From assembly GCA_020636105.1 (NCBI GenBank), contig JACJYL010000001.1:124001-188000 (forward strand): a DNA stretch of 64,000 bases, read 5' to 3'. Under the pieces are notes generated by a model that was given only the letters and a program-made list of their open reading frames with translations, ran no database searches and was not told the DNA's origin. Each line of letters starts with the position of its first letter. The stretch's first letter is position 1. A program made the translations under genes and the position numbers. The stretch comes from Lewinellaceae bacterium. GTDB lineage: Bacteria; Bacteroidota; Bacteroidia; Chitinophagales; Saprospiraceae. Shown one piece after another: positions 62,337 to 64,000 of the stretch.

Positions 62337-64000
62337 ATGAAAAAAATAGACAAATTATTGATCAAGTCCTTTATCGGGCCCTTTATCGTGACTTTCATGA
62401 TTGCCACCTTTGTATTGCTCATGCAGTTTTTGTGGTTATATGTGGATGATCTTGCGGGAAAGGGATTGGGTATATTGATCGTTTTTGAGTTGTTGGGCTA
62501 TAAATGTGTGGGACTTATTCCCATGGCTATGCCCCTGGCCATCCTTATTTCTTCGGTGATGGTTTTTGGTAATATGGGCGAGCGTTACGAATTGTCCAGC
62601 TTTAAATCAGGAGGAGTCTCCCTTTCCAGGATCATGGCGCCCATTATTTTTCTGGGCATCCTGGCCGCGATGTTTTCTTACTTTTCGAATAACTACCTGA
62701 TTCCGGTTTCCAACCTGAAATTCGGATCCAGGATGTACGACATTCAACACCAAAAACCTGCTCTCCACCTGGAAGCTAATGTGTTTAATGACGATTTTAC
62801 GGGTTTTGCCATCCATATCGATAAAAAGCATCCCGACGGGCACACCATTGACGGGGTATTGATCTATGATCACCGGGATGCGGGAAGCGGACTGCTTCGG
62901 GAGATCGTGGCTCGGGAAGGAGAAATGTATTCTTCTGAAAATGAAAAATATTTTGTCCTGAATCTGAAAGACGGCAACCAGTATGTTGAGCAGAAATCTG
63001 CTGTCAGGAAAGGAAAAAACCAGGGACAGAGCTACCCTTTTATCAGGACAAAATTCAAACGATGGACAAAACTGTTTGATTTGAGTGAGTTCGACCTCAG
63101 CCGGAGTGATGACGATGTTTTTAAGAAACATTACAAAATGCTCAACATTTCCCAACTGGCCGAAGCGGTGGATTCCATCGACATTTCCCTGGACAAAAAA
63201 AGAGTGAACCTTTCCAATCACTTGTCTACTTACATAAGCATTCTGGAGCGGGATTCCACCTACCTGGCCGAACTGGCGGCCCAATATGATAAACCCGAAG
63301 GTCCCCCCGAAGGTGTTGGGATTGAGCCTGATACCGTTTCTTTACCCGCGACGGAAGCACCTGTGATGACAACAGATACTTCCGACAAGCCGAAATCTCT
63401 CCAACAGGCCATTCAGGAGGCCCAGGCCGAAAAACTGACTCAATCTGCCCAACCGGCTACCATTAAGAAAGAAAGCGCCTCAGATTTGGCCGAAAGAAAA
63501 ATTGCCAGGACGGTTCCTCCCCAAACCATTTCAAAGGCAACGCCTCCGACCAAACCGGTGGTGAAGAGGAAAACGAAATATACCGGCCCCATGCCACCGG
63601 AGCAGCATCTTGACAGCCTGGAGGCTTATACCTCCTTTATTCAGACTTTTGAAGACGAGGATGCTAAAAGACTTTTTGCCAAGGCGAAGAGTTCTATTCG
63701 CAGCATTAGGGGGCAGGCCGTCTCAGCCGTCAGAACGATTGATGACATAAAGGAGACCAAGGTCAAATACATTTTCGACCTGCATACAAAGTACAGCATG
63801 GCTGTGGTGTGTTTTATTTTTGTTTTTATTGGAGCCCCGATGGGTGCCATCGTGCGTAAGGGGGGATTCGGGTACCCCATCCTGATTTCCATCGTGTTTT
63901 TTATTATTTTTATTGTACTGACTATTTTCTGTAAAAAGATCGCTGAATCCTTTGTATTGGATCCGGTGCTGGCCGCCTGGCTTCCAGGAATAGTGCTTTT
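62337..64000 (+). CDS. LptF/LptG family LPS-export permease, C-terminus cut by window edge
   Basis: 554 codons open to base 64000 with no stop. Inner-membrane permease of the LptB2FG exporter that extracts LPS and passes it to LptC/A/D. N-terminal helices (IDKLLIKSFIGPFIVTFMIA, LGYKCVGLIPMAMPLAILIS), the periplasmic jellyroll-type domain (about 105-270), an unusually long charged linker rich in Pro, Thr, Lys and Glu (about 320-440), and C-terminal helices (HTKYSMAVVCFIFVFIGAPM, RKGGFGYPILISIVFFIIF). Only one start ATG (62337) fits. No LptD-like gene is adjacent; LptD is at 986. Confidence 0.9.
   Translation, partial: MKKIDKLLIKSFIGPFIVTFMIATFVLLMQFLWLYVDDLAGKGLGILIVFELLGYKCVGLIPMAMPLAILISSVMVFGNMGERYELSSFKSGGVSLSRIMAPIIFLGILAAMFSYFSNNYLIPVSNLKFGSRMYDIQHQKPALHLEANVFNDDFTGFAIHIDKKHPDGHTIDGVLIYDHRDAGSGLLREIVAREGEMYSSENEKYFVLNLKDGNQYVEQKSAVRKGKNQGQSYPFIRTKFKRWTKLFDLSEFDLSRSDDDVFKKHYKMLNISQLAEAVDSIDISLDKKRVNLSNHLSTYISILERDSTYLAELAAQYDKPEGPPEGVGIEPDTVSLPATEAPVMTTDTSDKPKSLQQAIQEAQAEKLTQSAQPATIKKESASDLAERKIARTVPPQTISKATPPTKPVVKRKTKYTGPMPPEQHLDSLEAYTSFIQTFEDEDAKRLFAKAKSSIRSIRGQAVSAVRTIDDIKETKVKYIFDLHTKYSMAVVCFIFVFIGAPMGAIVRKGGFGYPILISIVFFIIFIVLTIFCKKIAESFVLDPVLAAWLPGIVL

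Noticed and set aside
62607..63284. 225-codon open frame on the minus strand
   Set aside because: It lies opposite the LptF/G permease gene, whose plus-strand reading gives clear permease motifs; the minus frame has no recognisable features.

Overview
The window looks like a chromosomal segment of a Bacteroidota member, most likely Saprospiraceae or a close relative (inference from gene content; no rRNA is present to confirm it). Evidence: large secreted proteins with type IX secretion (T9SS) C-terminal tails, SprB-type repeats, cohesin and dockerin-like modules, DUF4252 proteins beside an ECF sigma/anti-sigma pair, a Bacteroidota-type LptD, and promoters of the form TTTG-N19-21-TAnnTTTG. No tRNA, rRNA, CRISPR array, integrase or transposase was seen.

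Layout. 1-3742: an N-acetylmuramoyl-L-alanine amidase cut by the left edge, divergent from an LptD-like outer-membrane protein. 3882-8097: a small dockerin-like protein and a 1188-residue cohesin/SprB/dockerin protein with a T9SS tail. 8320-9765: an unrecognised helical protein. 9955-15078: a sulfide-oxidation island (DUF1641 protein made of 58-residue repeats, sulfide:quinone oxidoreductase, a structured convergent spacer, DUF2892, a 32-residue membrane peptide, two coupled Crp/Fnr regulators, DUF983, ArsR). 15208-19717: DUF2071 and a beta-oxidation pair. 19861-26879: a GH113-like lipoprotein, purine nucleoside phosphorylase, a membrane protein, Maf, a UbiA prenyltransferase, a KdsC-like phosphatase, IscX and a [2Fe-2S] ferredoxin.

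27021-31894 holds the most unusual locus: a two-gene operon of a membrane-anchored protein with an EAD11-like N-terminus and TPRs, and a 1084-residue Clp/HSP100-like ATPase whose first ATPase domain is degenerate and whose two pore loops lack the aromatic residue used for substrate threading. 32040-38472 is a trp operon (trpEGDCFB) with a textbook attenuator (promoter, leader peptide with three Trp codons, alternative hairpins, terminator); trpA is absent and a peptide-deformylase-like gene takes its place. 38481-38549 is an octanucleotide tandem repeat.

38593-45533: MiaE, a membrane protein, a 44-residue membrane peptide, a WG-repeat lipoprotein, an NrtR-type Nudix regulator with nicotinate phosphoribosyltransferase, and a secreted protein. 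45597-47800: one apparent transcription unit with a consensus promoter, a 504-residue unknown protein, two micro-ORFs and a strong terminator. 47799-56033: tandem alpha/beta hydrolases, a BNR/VPS10-type secreted protein and a T9SS-exported M4 metalloprotease. 56434-59709: a lipoprotein with a TonB-dependent receptor. 59781-62091: sigma factor, anti-sigma factor and two DUF4252 proteins. From 62337 an LptF/LptG permease runs off the right edge. Two genes truncated by the window edges (1-891 minus and 62337-64000 plus) are real. Several starts were moved inward from the longest reading frame, for reasons given in each entry.
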